64,000 bases of DNA, taken from assembly GCA_018902385.1 (NCBI GenBank), contig JABSSW010000005.1:992001-1056000 (forward strand). The letters run 5' to 3'. Within the stretch, counting starts at the first letter, position 1, and every line of letters begins with the position of its first letter. The notes beneath the pieces are model-generated. The model saw nothing but the letters and a program-made list of their open reading frames with translations. It was not told the DNA's origin and did not search any database. Origin of the DNA: Physcia stellaris. Taxonomy: Eukaryota > Ascomycota > Lecanoromycetes > Caliciales > Physciaceae. Below are positions 43,600 to 55,672 of the stretch, piece after piece. Made by a program: the position numbers and the translations under genes.

Positions 43600-44420
43600 T
43601 GTTCTATTCCCTACCATGCTGGGCCTAAATACAAGAAAGCCAAAAAGGAGACGAAAGCAAAGAAACTGCTCCCGTGGGTTGAGAAGAAGGAGCAATTCTG
43701 GGGCACGGCTTTCTCCGCCTCGTTAGTCGCCGATCCAACAAGGAAGAAAGCTAGATACCAATGCTGAATTCAAAGCCAAGAAGGAAAAAGGAGACGAAAG
43801 TAAAGAGAAAGCATCCGTGAGTTGAGAAGAAGGAAAATTTCTGGAGGTTCGCCTTTCTTTCCTTGTCCCGCCTCGTTCGTTATCGGTTCTAGAATTGGGA
43901 CAACAAACAAGAAACGAGCAACGCTGATCCACATGCGAATAGATATCTGACAAGCGACGCGTCTCGGTTTGCTTTTATATTTTCAGAAACCAATGCTGGG
44001 CCCAAAGCCGAGAAAGCCAGAAGGAGACGAAAGTGAAGAGAAAGCTTCCGTGGGTTGAGAAGAAGGAACAATCCTGGGAGGTTCGCTCGTCTTTTTCTTG
44101 TCTCGTTGTCATCGGCTGCCGATATGGAAGAAGGAAGAAGACGGGTTTCATCGAGCACGATGGGAAGGATGGGACCTGGAATGGGGACAACAGATAAGAG
44201 ACGGGTAACTGATTCATTTGGAGACCAAATATCCGACAAGCGGCGCGTCCCGATTTGCTTTTATGTTTTCAGATATCAATGCTGGGCCTAAAGCCAAGAA
44301 AAGCAAGAAGGAGACGAAAGCAAAGAGAAACCTTGCATGGGCTGAGAAGAAGGACAATTCTTGGAGGTAAGTTGGTATCTTCCTTGTCAAGATAGAATAG
44401 ACGAATTACTTTGAGCAGTG
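43600..44420 (+). repeat. Repeated Lys-rich exon, four copies
   Basis: Copies near 43612, 43757, 43990 and 44273 share CAATGCTGGGCC, AAGCCAAGAAAGCC, AAGGAGACGAAAG and GGTTGAGAAGAAGGA. The plus frame reads AGPKYKKAKKETKAKKLLPW in the first and AGPKAKKSKKETKAKRNLAW in the last. Between copies lie GGGACAACAAACAAGAAACG, GCGACGCGTC and TTTGCTTTTAT.TTTTCAG, the last being a good 3' splice site. Confidence 0.75.
44273..44366 (+). pseudogene. Best-kept copy of the Lys-rich exon with both splice sites
   Basis: A 3' splice site (TTTTATGTTTTCAG) precedes 44273 and a 5' site (GTAAGTTGGT) follows 44366. The 94-nt exon reads INAGPKAKKSKKETKAKRN then LAWAEKKDNSW in one frame. The Lys-rich run could be a nuclear signal. 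Neighbouring exons are not found, so it is a gene piece. Family unknown. Confidence 0.5.
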
Positions 44421-44789
44421 ATGTGCAGGATCGGTTGCCAAACGAGGACAACAGATAAGAAACGAGCAACGCTGATCAAGGTGAGAAACAGATATCCGAC
44501 GAGCGGCGCGCTTGGGTCAACGAGTTCAATGGGCAGTTATCGTTATCGGCTGTGATTTTAAAAGTTTCCCGGCATATGTAATTATAGCTGCAGTTCAATT
44601 ATTTTCCGCCTTAAGGATGCAGACTTCCCAATTTGAATGGCGACTTCCATGCATTGGTTTGGCACGTCTGATTTAGGTGGCACATTTCTGAGGAGGATAG
44701 AGGATCGGTTGAGCAACTCGCTCTGATGTGGTCTTAATTTCGCCTCTCATGTATCACCACCACCTACGGCCTCAGTGCAACGAGATGTG

Positions 44790-44945
44790 TATCTGACTTT
44801 GGTACAAAATGATTGAATATAGGATGAAGAAGACATCACCTTCAGATGCGTCTCAAGTCGAGTAATCGCAGGTGTGTCGGGGGATACTGGAGTATCGTAA
44901 GAAGGATGTGTAGCATAGTATCAGGTCGTGGGAGTGAGATTCAGC
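44790..44945 (-). repeat. Dispersed ~150-bp family, copy 4
   Basis: GACTTTGGTACAAAATGATT, GATGAAGAAGACATCACC, TCAAGTCGAGTAATCGCAGG and AGTATCAGGTCGTGGGAG follow the family order. Confidence 0.55.
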
Positions 44946-44949
44946 ATCG

Positions 44950-45850
44950 AATGACGTCGCAAAAGAGACTCAAGCGTCGAAAGGCCTAGAGACCTCGGCT
45001 GGGTGAATCAATATGTCGACTCAAGGACACGCAATTGCAGTGGCTGCCCTACATGATTAGTCCTCTCGAGCTTCTACGACGATTCCGGTCACCTCAGCGC
45101 GTTAACGTTTCGAGAATCTCGATTGAACAGGCTGGTTTGTGAAATATCTTTGGTGGCTTGCGAGTTGAAGGTTTGGCGAATGTCGACCGGATCAGTGGCA
45201 TTGAAGTCGATATTTGGATTTTTGCCTGTATTGTCAGAGGTCAGTTGATGGCGATATCCTGGGGGCGGCAACGGTTCTGGTGAACTAGAGATGTAGCAGT
45301 GATAGGAACTGTAGATGTGAGTTGTCTAGTTATTGAGGTGTCGTATGCCGTACAACATCGACTTTCAAACTAGGAACATTCAGGCTTGATGAAGCTTGAC
45401 TGTCACGAGTGACGAGTCATCTTGCGAGAAACGATTGGATCTTGGACTGTCAAACAGCTCTTCCAGCACCGACAGCACTACAGTGTAGTAAGGGAGAAGA
45501 GTTTGCACATCGAGGAGTCGCCGAATCTTGTCTAGCAAATACCAATCTTATGGATCAATGATTCGGCTTCAACAACTATGAATGAACTCTCACCCAATCG
45601 CATCTCGAAGTAGGAGACTCTCCCAACCGCGTCTTGCTTTATGGAAGTCTCTTTCAGTTGCATCCTTCCCTTGATGACGCGGATCTTCGATGGGGTCTTG
45701 TATAGAATCATGCTCTGAGCCTTCTCCGTATTTACCTATTTTGATCAAACTCCCCATGTCCGGGTTTCGGGCACTTACCACACAAGGGACAATTATGGTC
45801 CTCCAGTCTTCCAAAATCCACTTCGCTACCTTCAGACCATCATTCGCCCT
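44950..45850. other. No recognised gene
   Basis: Short frames only. CACGCAATTGCAGTGGCTG at 45026-45044 is a small relic of the TATA-palindrome family. Confidence 0.4.
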
Positions 45851-47770
45851 CCTCGCTTGTCTTCTCGAATCTGTTCTTCCAGCCTTTATCCTCGCCCCCT
45901 CACTCGCCTCCTAGAAATTCTGTTTCTTCCTTTTTTCTTCGCCCCCTTCACCCGTTTCCTCGAAATTCCTTTTCTTGCTCTTCTCCCACCCTCCTCAAGT
46001 GTTTTCTCGTTTCCTTGGCCTCGCTCTTCCCTCGCTCTAAGTGCTCGGTTCCCCACCAGCACCTTCCGTGCCCAAACCAGGCTTTGCTCAGGCGTTGCTT
46101 TGTATGCGGGCCGCTCGACAGTTTCGCCTTGAGCGGTTGGAAAGATATCTTCATATAGAAAGACAATGAGGAGAATGACGAGAGTATTGTATGCGGGCCG
46201 CTCGACAGACTCCACAACTATTTTCTCGTATTATTTTCTTGCTCTTCCCTTCACTCTCAATGCTCGATTCATCATCAGTACCGTCCCTGCCCAAAATAGG
46301 CTTTGCATTGTACGCGGGCCGCCCAATGATTTACTTTTAGCGGCTAGAGCGAATACGAGATCTGAAAGGATAATGAGGAAAATGAGGAGGGCGTTGTATG
46401 CAGGTCGTTCAACGGTCTTGCTTTTGACGGTTCGAGCGGCTTCGAGTTCGGGGAGAAGGACGAGAAGGGCGTTGAATTGGAGAGTTGTTATAGAAAGGAT
46501 TTGAGTATCGTCAAGTATCTTATGGTATGCAGGTCGCTCGACGGTTTTGCCTCTGGCGGTAGACCGACTTCGAGTTCAGGAGGCGGGCGAGGGCGCTGAT
46601 GAGGGCGTTGTATACGGCCGCTTGACGGTTTCCCTGGCGGCTAGACATGCTTCGACTTCTGGGAGGAGGGCGAGGTATGCATTGAACTGGTGAATTTTGA
46701 GAAAGATGGTTAGAGTGTAGTAAAAATCTTCTAGTATCCCATGCACTCATCTTATCGAAATCCTCTTCTTGCTCTTCCCTTCGCTCTTAGTACTCGGGTC
46801 CTTGACCTCGCTCTTGGTGCTTGACTACTAAATCATGAGCTTCGTTATCGGTTCCAGGCTCGCCATTAGCACCGTCTGTGCCCGGGATAGTTTTTGCGTT
46901 GTATGCGGGCCGCTTGACGGTCTCACTTTGATGATGAGATACTCTTCGAGCTCAGGAGTAGGGAATGTCGAGGACATTGTGTGCGGGCCGCTTGACGAAC
47001 TCGCCTTTGGCGGCTAGAGCGACTTGGAGTCTGGGACGAAGGCGAGAAGACGGCGACGCTGTATGCGGGCCGCTCGACTGTTTTTACCTTGGCGGTTAGA
47101 TCTGCTTCGAGTTCGGGGATGAGTTTGAGAATGGTCTTGAATTCATGAATGTTGAATCGGAGGCTTTTTACAGGTATGCTTTGGATGTACGGAGTTACAC
47201 CATGAGTTCTGTCAGGAGGGTTAGGGTCTGGCGCCGTTATTGCAGAGCAATATTCCGTTCAACTCTAATCCAGCTGACAAAATTAATGGTGTAGGTCTTC
47301 GTAATCAAATAACTTATGTAATGCAGGTCGCTCGACGGTTTCGCCTTTGACGTTTAGATACGCTTCGAGTTCGGGGAGGACGACGATAGGGTGTCAAAAT
47401 GGAAAGTTGTACAGAGATGATTTATTTATAATCAAAAATCTCCCATTCATAGTCTGCTGTGATGCTATGTTGTCTGTAATGCATCGCTACAAACACATTC
47501 CAATATGAGAAAACGCGTACCCATTTCTGGCATAAAGCATACGAAGACGACATGAGACTGCTATTATCTTTCGATGTCGTCCCAAGTCTGGTAATTACAG
47601 ATTTGTTGGTGCATCATAAATTGGCATCGATTACTACCAGATCATGGAATAGTATGCGCGTCGCTCGATGGTTTCGCCTTTGACGGTTAGAGCGACTTTG
47701 AGATCGGGGAGGAGGACTAGGAGGGCGTCGAAGTGTACGGTTTTAGAGAGATGGTTCGGGAGTACATCAA
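45850..47770 (-). repeat. GCGGGCCGC tandem array with coding-like minus strand
   Basis: About eleven units carry TGTATGCGGGCCGCTCGACG or a worn form (about 46105, 46192, 46312, 46400, 46530, 46610, 46902, 46981, 47063, 47325, 47655). They continue with GGTTTCGCCTTTGGCGGTTA and GCGACTTCGAGTTCGGGGAG. The minus strand of many units reads LLPELEVALTAKGETVERPA in one frame. Spacing is 80-330 bp. This is an amplified exon piece; no family is recognised. The 45850-46100 part has CT-rich relatives with GCACCGTCCGTGCC. Confidence 0.78.
47490..47660 (-). repeat. Dispersed ~150-bp family, copy 5
   Basis: ACCCATTTCTGGCATAAAGC, GATGTCGTCCCAAGTCTGG, CATCATAAATTGGCATCG and TTACTACCAGATCATGGAAT match the family. 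It is embedded in the GCGGGCCGC array. Confidence 0.65.
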
Positions 47771-47796
47771 TCCATTCAGCCATAAAGATACAGGAG

Positions 47797-47811
47797 CCCA
47801 CCCACCCACCC
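47797..47811 (-). other. C-rich quadruplex-capable tract, locus 6
   Basis: CCCACCCACCCACCC is followed by AGGAGGT. A CATCAATCCATTCAG leader precedes it. Single tract. Confidence 0.75.
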
Positions 47812-47859
47812 AGGAGGTACATTGCGGGTTCGACAAAATCAAACTCCCCTAAGACAACT

Positions 47860-48015
47860 GACCTCTCGCCGGAGTGGAGTTATCGATGTGCAGAGTATAG
47901 ATCACTGAAAGACTTGGATGGATGGGAAGAGAAAAAACGCAGAGCAGAGCTCGGAAGAGTCGCTTTGATCAGCGTGCCAAGACTCGGTCACTGCCGTTCC
48001 CAATCCTGTCGAGTC
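47860..48015 (-). repeat. Worn relic of the TATA-palindrome family
   Basis: CCGGAGTGGAGTTATCGAT, GGATGGGAAGAGAAAAAACG, GAGCTCGGAAGAGTCGC and GCGTGCCAAG keep the order of type A copies in reverse orientation. Both ends are lost. Confidence 0.5.
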
Positions 48016-49220
48016 GTGTAGCACGGCAGCTAGCGGCCCGCTGCATAACCGCGTTTTCTTCTTAGATCTGGTGAGCCGCATCGAGAGCCAAGACAGTGCA
48101 GTTGCCTTCTTTCAGTACACGGCTACCCAGTCTCATATTGCAGAGCGTGCACTTCGCACACGATCTCCGCTCTCATCACCTAGGTTCATCGATCATCCAC
48201 CCTCCACCATCATCATTGAGCAACAAGTCGTGCTCCGATTCTTAGACGCCTGTTCTGGCACGACTCGACGCGTTTCTGGATTCTAAGTCGCGCAGTAGGA
48301 CTCGTCAAGATTATAATAGGGGAAAAAGAGAGAACGCGGGACGCGATGTTCAGGGTGAGTAGTCTTCTGTGTTACTTGGGGTTTACCTGATTGGAAGTCC
48401 CATGAAATCCAGAGCCAGCATAATGGTCGATGTCGTCTTGCTGACCTAGCATCTCAGATGCTTGGCTCCGGAACGCCTCAATAACGAGATCTATCGAGAC
48501 GATCGACGCTGTCAAAATACGGCTCATCGCTATCGACGAAACACATTGCATATCCGAGGGAGAACATGCCGGTCTGATTGTCCGAAAGGTACATCGAGCC
48601 AGCGACCGCGTCTAGGCTTCGACTAAACATGATGTACTAGTAGCGAGGGATGTCAGAGTTGGAGCGGAACGGATCAGCGTGCAACAGCAAGCCATCTCCC
48701 TCTGGAAGTGTAATCAGCGTTAAGATGGAGGCTACCCTTGAAGTGGCCGACGATATATGTGCAACTTCCGAGACAAAAGGGATTTTTAGAACGACCACGT
48801 ATCGCTCAGGGCAGCGAAGTACCACTCATATCACAAATGCAACGACAAATTTATTACCAGTACATGTAGATGCCTTGTGTACTGTGTGAATGTGACTCGT
48901 ACATCCATTTGGAGTCGACAAGTCGTGTAAATGGCATGATTCGAATATCCATCTGTCCCTCCTGTAGTCTCTCATACCAATACAGGTTGGAATACCAATT
49001 GTGTGCTCTCACTAGAACACACTTATCGTATAGTCCATATTAAAGTTCCAGTTGCAGACTGGCGACGGTGATACTTTGCATGATTCTTTTCTCTATTCAA
49101 GAATTGCCATGTAATCTCCAGCACCCTGTCATGTGTCTGACTCGTCTATCTTCACTGGAGTCTTGACCGTTAAGTGTGATACTAATCCTAAGCCTATTTA
49201 TGGGATGAGGCTAGGGAGGA
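48015..49220. other. No recognised gene
   Basis: Only short frames, for example 48650-48889 on the plus strand, none with a motif. No tandem unit is seen. Confidence 0.4.
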
Positions 49221-49224
49221 GTTG

Positions 49225-49540
49225 ATTCAACCATAGTGTCAAAGCAAATGAGACACATCTGCGATGGCTGGGGCTTAGCTCGCGTATAAAGGCGATCATT
49301 TCTTTTGGAAATTTCTGATCTCTACATATTCCGTTTCTTCTTGTTGAGACCACATAATATTTTTTTCTTTCACTCGGCGTCCCTCAGAGCTGATTTGCTA
49401 TGTCTTATGGGTGATGTTGGCGCCGCTCATGGACTCTTCGTTTTGCCGTTTGGTTCTTGAGGTTCGGGGGTTTGCGTCGATTTAGGGGCAGCTCCAGTTT
49501 GACCGTTGCCATTTATGGCCAGGCAGGCTTTAACGGCTTG
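49225..49540 (+). repeat. TATA-palindrome family, copy 8 (type B, 3' end replaced)
   Basis: AAGCAAATGAGACACATCTG, GCTCGCGTATAAAGGCGATC, GGTGATGTTGGCGCCGCTC and TTCGGGGGTTTGCG match type B. The 3' end passes into sequence (CTAATCTCTAGGCAGTCTC) that recurs at 50730-50760. Confidence 0.65.
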
Positions 49541-50790
49541 GATCGAGCCCCGGACGCTAATCTCTAGGCAGTCTCTGGGTGCTCGAAGAAAGGCGCCATC
49601 ATCCACCAGTCCTAGGGATCAGCGGATCCGGTATCTGACCTGCACATCTTTAGTCGTAGACCGAACATCAACAGCTTCGCGAGTCTTCGACGTCAGAGAC
49701 CTTGACTTGACCTTGAAAATTGCGCGATCCTTGAATGAGAATCTCGAAATTACTTCCGCGTGATCGTCAATGATGCCATTTGCGTTATCACCAGACAGGC
49801 TTCGTCATGCAGCCCACGTAAGGTGAGCTCGTTTCAGTACAGCTGGAAAGAAATATACTTATCGCCTGACTTACGACGACATGTTTTGCTTACTTGCCTG
49901 TAAATGGCGCATGTGTCGCATAGCCTTCAACCTGTGATCGCATGTCAATATTCGGAGTATAAATCTTGACAGACTCCATCTTCGTACTCTTAGGCTCGAT
50001 GGCGTATACTAGCGATTACGCGCACATTCACCTTCGTCTCGCTGGCCGATGGGAGCATGACCTACCCGAAGTATTTAATTTCCACATGATCCGCACAAGC
50101 ATCATCCTGTAAGTCGACCGCATGTGAAGAGCCACCATGTATTGCTCGGGGCCAATGTGCGTGTGGTATATTCGAATCAAGTGTTTCCTGGCTGGTTGTT
50201 GTTGATGGACCTTCTTTTGGCAATGGACTGATCAAACTGCAGAATTGAGAACCGGCATCATATGTGTTTGAAAATAGGGTCAAGAGTCGATACTTATCGG
50301 GAACCACTTGAGTGTCAAATCGATGCTTTTGTTGACTGAAAGAGTGACTAGAGTCTTCGTCGGAGTAAGTGGTCACTGCGACGATGATACGGTGGGTCAC
50401 TGTGGTGGCGATTTGGTGGCCATTTCGTTACTGGGATTCGGATGAGATAGGATTGACGTCCTCGATGATTCGCTGGAATTTCATGATCATTTGCATGGCG
50501 CCGAATGCAGATATTAAATAGACTTCGTCTGCTTTGCTTGTCTGTCGATCTTTTCTGCTTCGCAGGCTTCGAAGGTTGAAGTTTCCACCTCTCTTCAATC
50601 TCCATCCCTTGCATTGGTATAGCAACTTATTTTTTATAGTTAAGGGTCCAGGTGGAACTTGCCCCGAGGCCAGCTCCAAGATCTCATCGAGGTGCACCGA
50701 ATCTTGCTGGCCGAGGCGCCCAGGCACCAATCTCTAGGCGGCCTCCGAGCGCTAAAAAAAAGGTGGCACTCTCCACCAGTGTAAGGGATA
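49540..50790. other. Unassigned, partly repeated with 50690-50790
   Basis: A plus frame from 49506 to 49763 and minus frames at 50062-50730 (for example DSVHLDEILELASGQVPPG) are open but carry no known motif. CTAATCTCTAGGCAG and AGGCGCCATCATCCACCAG-like text occurs in both 49558-49610 and 50726-50780. Since true MYND pieces follow, these may be other exons of that gene. Confidence 0.35.
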
Positions 50791-52910
50791 GCTGTCGCCA
50801 AATCGGGGTCTAGGCTGACGCCTTCGCTACGAACGACGACTATCGGGTCTCTTCACATATGACGGTGTTGATCGATGAATAATGCGACGATCTTCGCAAT
50901 TAGCAAGACATACTTCATTGAGCAGCCCGGAAACGTCGGGCTTAAACTAGGATGGGTCGATTTCATCTCCGGGAATTTACGAGAGTACTCGGTTTGATCC
51001 AGACAAGCTTCGACTGATATTGTTCTGATAGCAGAATAGCAAGATAATGATCGTTTGAAGAACGGTCTCTCTTGAAGTCGATTGCCTTGCAGAATAATTT
51101 GTGAGTTGACCAGTCTGTTTTCTGGCAACTGGAAGAGCAATAGGCGAATCATTTGCACTTCTTGTGTCTGACTCCTCAACCTCCACTGAAACCTCGCTTA
51201 TTGAGTTTGATACTATTTGTGGCGCCATAGGCGGGATGGAGGAGACGTACGGGAGAAAATATCGAAGTGAAGAGAGACATTTGTCTGATAGCTTGTTCCC
51301 CTACACGATGAACAAATGCCGTATGTATTGAAAGGCATGGGAAATGACTGCATGAATTGCGTGTGTTCTAAGTAAGTGGTCCCTTGACTGCAACACATGC
51401 GAACGCTGTACTTCTCAACACTTGCCACAGCATCCACGTATGCCTCCTGCTCAGTACCCTGACGAGCCTGGCCTAGAATTTCGTGTAAGCTTTCTCAGCG
51501 ACGAGTCCTAGGAGTCCCTCAACGACGCAAATCCTGAATCTTCCGTGCAAGCTGCTTCAGCGCGGGAGATCATTGACCAATCCGAAGATGTGGGTTACCA
51601 TCGTTGCATTGCATACAGGCACCTCCAACGCAGTAGATCCTAGTGCTCCCCCAGCGAAGTGACACCGGGCAAGCTTCTTCTGCTTCACTTCCCTCCGCCT
51701 TTTCTGCTTCACAGGCTTCGGACGTTGAATTTTCTGCCTCTCCACTCTCTGTAGTTGTCGCCAGATAGGGTCTAGGCTGATGCCTTCGCTGCGAATGACG
51801 ACTATCGGGCCTCTCCACTCATGAGGATGCTGGTCTCTTGTTATGTCGATTAGAGATCGACAGCTACTGAATCCGTCTGTTAATGCACTATTGCGGAAAT
51901 ATACCCGTACTTATTCATCCTCTCGCTGCCGTTGAAAGGTCGACAGTTCTGTAGCTGTCACCGATAGGGATTTAGGCTGATGCCTTCGCTGCGAATGACG
52001 ACTATCGGGCCTCTCCACTCACGACGATGCTGGTCTCTTGTTATCTCAATTAGAGATCGACAGCTACTGAATCCGTCTGTTAATGCACTATCGCGAAAAT
52101 ATACCCGTACTGTATCAATCATGGGAAAGTTTCGTAGCACGTTCCGGTGGATAATGCGACGATCTTCACAATCGGCAGGACGTACTTCGCTTAGCTGCTC
52201 GGAAATGTCGGGCTTATACCAGGATGGGTCGATTTCATCTTCGGGAATATACTCGTGCTTGACCCAGACAAGCTTCGATTGTTATTGTTTCGATAGCGGA
52301 ATAACGAGGTAATGGTCGTTGACGGTCTTCCTTATCCGATGGTCTTCCAGATTAATTTGTGGGTTGACCAGTCTATTTCCTGGCAAATTGAAGAGTAATA
52401 GGCGGACGATTTGTTCTAATAACAGAATGGCAGAATAGCAGAATGGCAAGGTAATGATCGTTGACGATCTTTATTGGAGCCGATTGCCTTGCAGAGTAAT
52501 CTATGGGTTGGCCAGTCTGTTTCCTGGCAAATGGAAGAGCAATGGGCGGACGATTTGTTCTGGTAACAGAATATCAGAATAGCAGGATAGCAAGGTAATG
52601 GTCGTTGAATGTCTTTCTTGAAGCCGATTGCTTTGCAGAGTAATTTGTGAGTTGACCAGTCTGTTTCCTGGCAAATGGAAGAGCAATAGAACGACGATTT
52701 GTTCTGACAGCAGGCTAGCAAGGTAATGGTCGTCGACGGTCTTCCTTGGATCCGATTATCTTGCAGAGTAATTTGTGGGTTCGTCAGTCTGTTTCCTGGC
52801 AAATGAAAGAGCAATAGGCGGACGATTTGTTCTTCTCCTTGGTAAGTGGAAGAGTAATAAGTGGACGATTTGCACTGGATGCAGAGCTTAGCATTCGAGT
52901 TGTTGCAGGT
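50790..52910 (-). pseudogene. MYND zinc-finger gene pieces, tandemly repeated
   Basis: On the minus strand a MYND finger half reads YCSSSCQKTDWSTHKLFC at 51142-51089. It recurs four or more times between 52900 and 52310 (for example AYCSFICQETD at about 52820-52788, CSSICQETDW..HKLLCK at about 52690-52630 and 52540-52480). LCIQCKSSTYY at about 52893-52861 gives the preceding Cys pair. This is the C..CK...YC...CQ..DW..H...C pattern of PF01753. Copies of a later part of the same gene (WRGPIVVIR) lie at 50850-50795, 51930-51745 and 52290-51958. MYND fingers bind proline-rich protein motifs. Stops and frame changes, and Cys to Tyr in one copy, mark it as non-functional. Confidence 0.75.
51958..52290 (-). 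pseudogene. Longest open piece of the MYND-family C-terminal domain
   Basis: About 108 codons stay open on the minus strand: KLVWVKHEYIPEDEIDPSW, YKPDISEQLSEVRPADCEDR, RIIHRNVLRNFPMIDTVRVY, FRDSALTDGFSSCRSLIEIT and RDQHRREWRGPIVVIRSEG, then a stop. From memory of the family, basidiomycete MYND proteins carry a region with YFRD..L.DG...N.S, HR..WRGP+VV+R and then DVTL.D.R..VDYF, and this order is found here and at 59650-60430. Related copies are at 16690-17080 and 25760-26420. It has no start codon and no zinc finger in the same frame. Confidence 0.65.
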
Positions 52911-53214
52911 GGTAGTGCGTCCCTGGGAGGATAGACTTGGGTATGAACTTCCACTTACCCAAGATATGTCATCTTCTCGCTGGGTATACGAATTTATCGA
53001 CCAGATGGAACTGTGTGATCAGAACCTTCGATGAGTAGGCAGCAGCGCGGTTACATCTCGACAGCCACTACTGTGCCATAATCGACTCTGGGTTTCGGAC
53101 GAGACGGGTTTTTCGCGCATTCTTATGATATTGGTGATCATTGTATGGGGTGAAAAAGATATCCCATGGTCTCGTGTGGTGCTATCTTGCTTCCCGCGTC
53201 GATACACCCAATAC

Positions 53215-53395
53215 GATAATACGCTTACCCGCGTTTGGCACAAAGCGTACGAACGACCTGAAGACGATATGAAAGTGACATGAAGACAACATCATCTTCT
53301 GGTTCGTCCGAAGCCGAGTAATCGTAGAGCTGTCGATATATCCTAAAAACTCGCAGCACTTATTACCAGACCATAGGATAAAAGGCGGGCGTGTT
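53215..53395 (-). repeat. Dispersed ~150-bp family, copy 6
   Basis: ACCCGCGTTTGGCACAAAGC, ACATCATCTTCTGGTTCGTC, GAAGCCGAGTAATCGTAGAG and TTATTACCAGACCATAGGAT are in family order. Confidence 0.65.
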
Positions 53396-53515
53396 TCTTT
53401 TTGGAGGCGGCCGATCAGATCATAATAGTCTTCGGGCGTCAGCAAATCCCAAACATTGAATAGATAAAGTGGAAGCCATCGAGACATACCCTCCCATCCA
53501 GAATTTGGAAACCAC

Positions 53516-53912
53516 GCTAAAGCCTCATCCGCCTGATTGCCAGAACAGAGCAACAAGACAATGGGTGTGTGGACGGTGGTTTATAGCAAGCAGTAGCCCA
53601 CAGGGAACCTGCAAAACGGACCAAACTGGAGCTGCCTCTATGCCGAAACCAAACTCCCAAACCTCAAGACTCAAGCCGCCGAAGGAAAAGTCCATAGACG
53701 GCGCCAGCGTCGCCAAGAGCCATAGAACAGGCCAGGGAAGGACGCCGAACGAAAGGGGAAGATAGTATGTGATCTCAGTCTCGAAAAAATAAAAGACGAA
53801 AGATGCAGAAACCAGAAGCTCGGAAGAAAAAAGGTCGCCTATATAGACGTGCCAAGCCCCAGCCACTGCAATTTCGTCTCATTTGCTTCAGCATCCTGGT
53901 CCAGCCGGCCGA
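53516..53912 (-). repeat. TATA-palindrome family, copy 6 (type B)
   Basis: Full-length reverse copy with ends GCTAAAGCCTCATCCGCC and CAGCATCCTGGTCCAGCCGG, the type B middle (GACGGCGCCAGCGTCGCC) and GTCGCCTATATAGACGTGC. Confidence 0.78.
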
Positions 53913-53914
53913 CT

Positions 53915-55240
53915 TCCAACCTAAATTCCGCTCTTACTCGGGGTATCGGTTGTCACCCCCTCACCCAATATATTCGCTCCCTATCTGTAGCCATAACATT
54001 AGGTTCGCTCTATCAACCGGAAATTTAGCTGCTTTCTCTCACACTGTATTCGTCAACCTCTAACATCAATCTCACCATACAACGAATCATCGGTCCACCC
54101 TTCCCCTTGGAGAGATGTCGTCCTCTCCTCCTGATCGCATTAATCCATTCCGGCATTCTATATCATAATGCGCTCCGTTTAGTAAATCGTTCCTAGACTC
54201 GCAATTAATCCAATTTGGTGGCGGATATCTGCGGGAGCTGATTGGCGCGCGATGCCCCCTTATTCCGGCACGACCCGTGGTCGGCGCAACAACACAACAC
54301 TAGACGTGACTCATAGTAATCTTCTTTAATCAAACTTAAAGTCAACGTCTCTTCATGCTTCCCAACCTCGTCTCAATACCTGACATCAAGTTTCCACTTC
54401 TGTTGCATACCCCCAATACCCCTTTTTGGTCCAGTCGCCAGATGTATCACCACAGCGTAGATGATGAGTAAGTCGTCGGATGCATCTAAACATTGAATTA
54501 GCACTCGACTCGTACAATATACTGGAGCTTGCCTCGTCATCCATCTTTGCCTCAATGCCCAACGTCCAATATTCCCAACCTTACCTTATCAATCTTTGCC
54601 CCAATACCCAGGGTCCAACATGGTAAGATTGTCTGCGTATAACTTCATCCGAGCCTCGTAAGTCGCTCGCGGTACTGGTGTAAGTTGATACGGTAAGCTA
54701 CGGGATTAATCCACTTTATTTCGTCTTTGTCCATGGACCGGTATTGCGCAAAGCGATAGCGTGTACACCTTAGTCGTAGAGATCATTAGGTAGCCTTTTC
54801 CCCTTTACCCTTGTTCCAGTTATTGAAACGTATCGGCCACGGTGCCCATCTGACTTCATAGTTAGAAAGAGGGCAAGCCTACTTGGAATACAACGAATTC
54901 GCTAAACGACAAGTTGCGAGCATCGAGTATCATCAACACAACAACTTTCGAACGATAAGAGCAAGCCAGTACTAGAAGAAAGAGATGTTCAACCCAAGTA
55001 CTCACCACTGACAATCCACTTCAACACAGAGTCTCGTCCCTTCAAGTAGCTGGCACCAAACATTGACTGTAATTACTTTGACGCATTCGTCTTCGTGATG
55101 ACTCTCAAGTTCAACGTTGACCCAGACTAAAGCGATGTTGTGTTAGACATAAGAGATCCAGATACATCTCAACCACTTCAGCATATAGTCTCTCATTCCT
55201 TCAAGCAGCTGTCCAAGAATCGATCATAGGCGTTACAGGA
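53915..55240. other. No recognised gene
   Basis: The stretch is pyrimidine-rich on the plus strand with many CATC and CAAC words and short frames only. GTAAG and CTTAC words suggest introns of a diverged gene, but no exon chain can be built. Confidence 0.4.
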
Positions 55241-55670
55241 AGATCAGGTATGAAGCTTCCAGACATAGGAGACGAACTTACTGTGCTTGACAGATACTGC
55301 CTTCATCCTCCAACTGCATATCCATCCTCCTGTCATATATCCATCAATCCTCCAAGGACATCATCGATTTAGCTTCCCAGTCATCAAAGACATCATCGAA
55401 ACACCGTCCCACACAGAGATCATTATTCTACATCTGTGCTGCGGGTAACCTTCAAACTCAGCTGGATGATGAACTTATCGTGCTTGACAAGTACTGTCTC
55501 TCATCATCTTCCTACCACGTATTCAGTAAAGACATCATCGGAAAACACTGTAATCATCATCCAGTTGCGGGTAACCTTCAAGGCAGTCGGAGGATGAACT
55601 TACTGTGGTCACAAGTATCGCCAGCATCATCAGCTTACCACACACCTATCAATCCATCAAAGACATCGAG
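55240..55670. repeat. Worn ~110-130-bp tandem units
   Basis: GATGAACTTACTGTGCTTGA or variants occur at about 55270, 55466 and 55594, each followed by CAGTACTG or ACAAGTATCG and CATCATC blocks. The last unit flows into the paired C-rich module. Confidence 0.6.
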
Positions 55671-55672
55671 GG

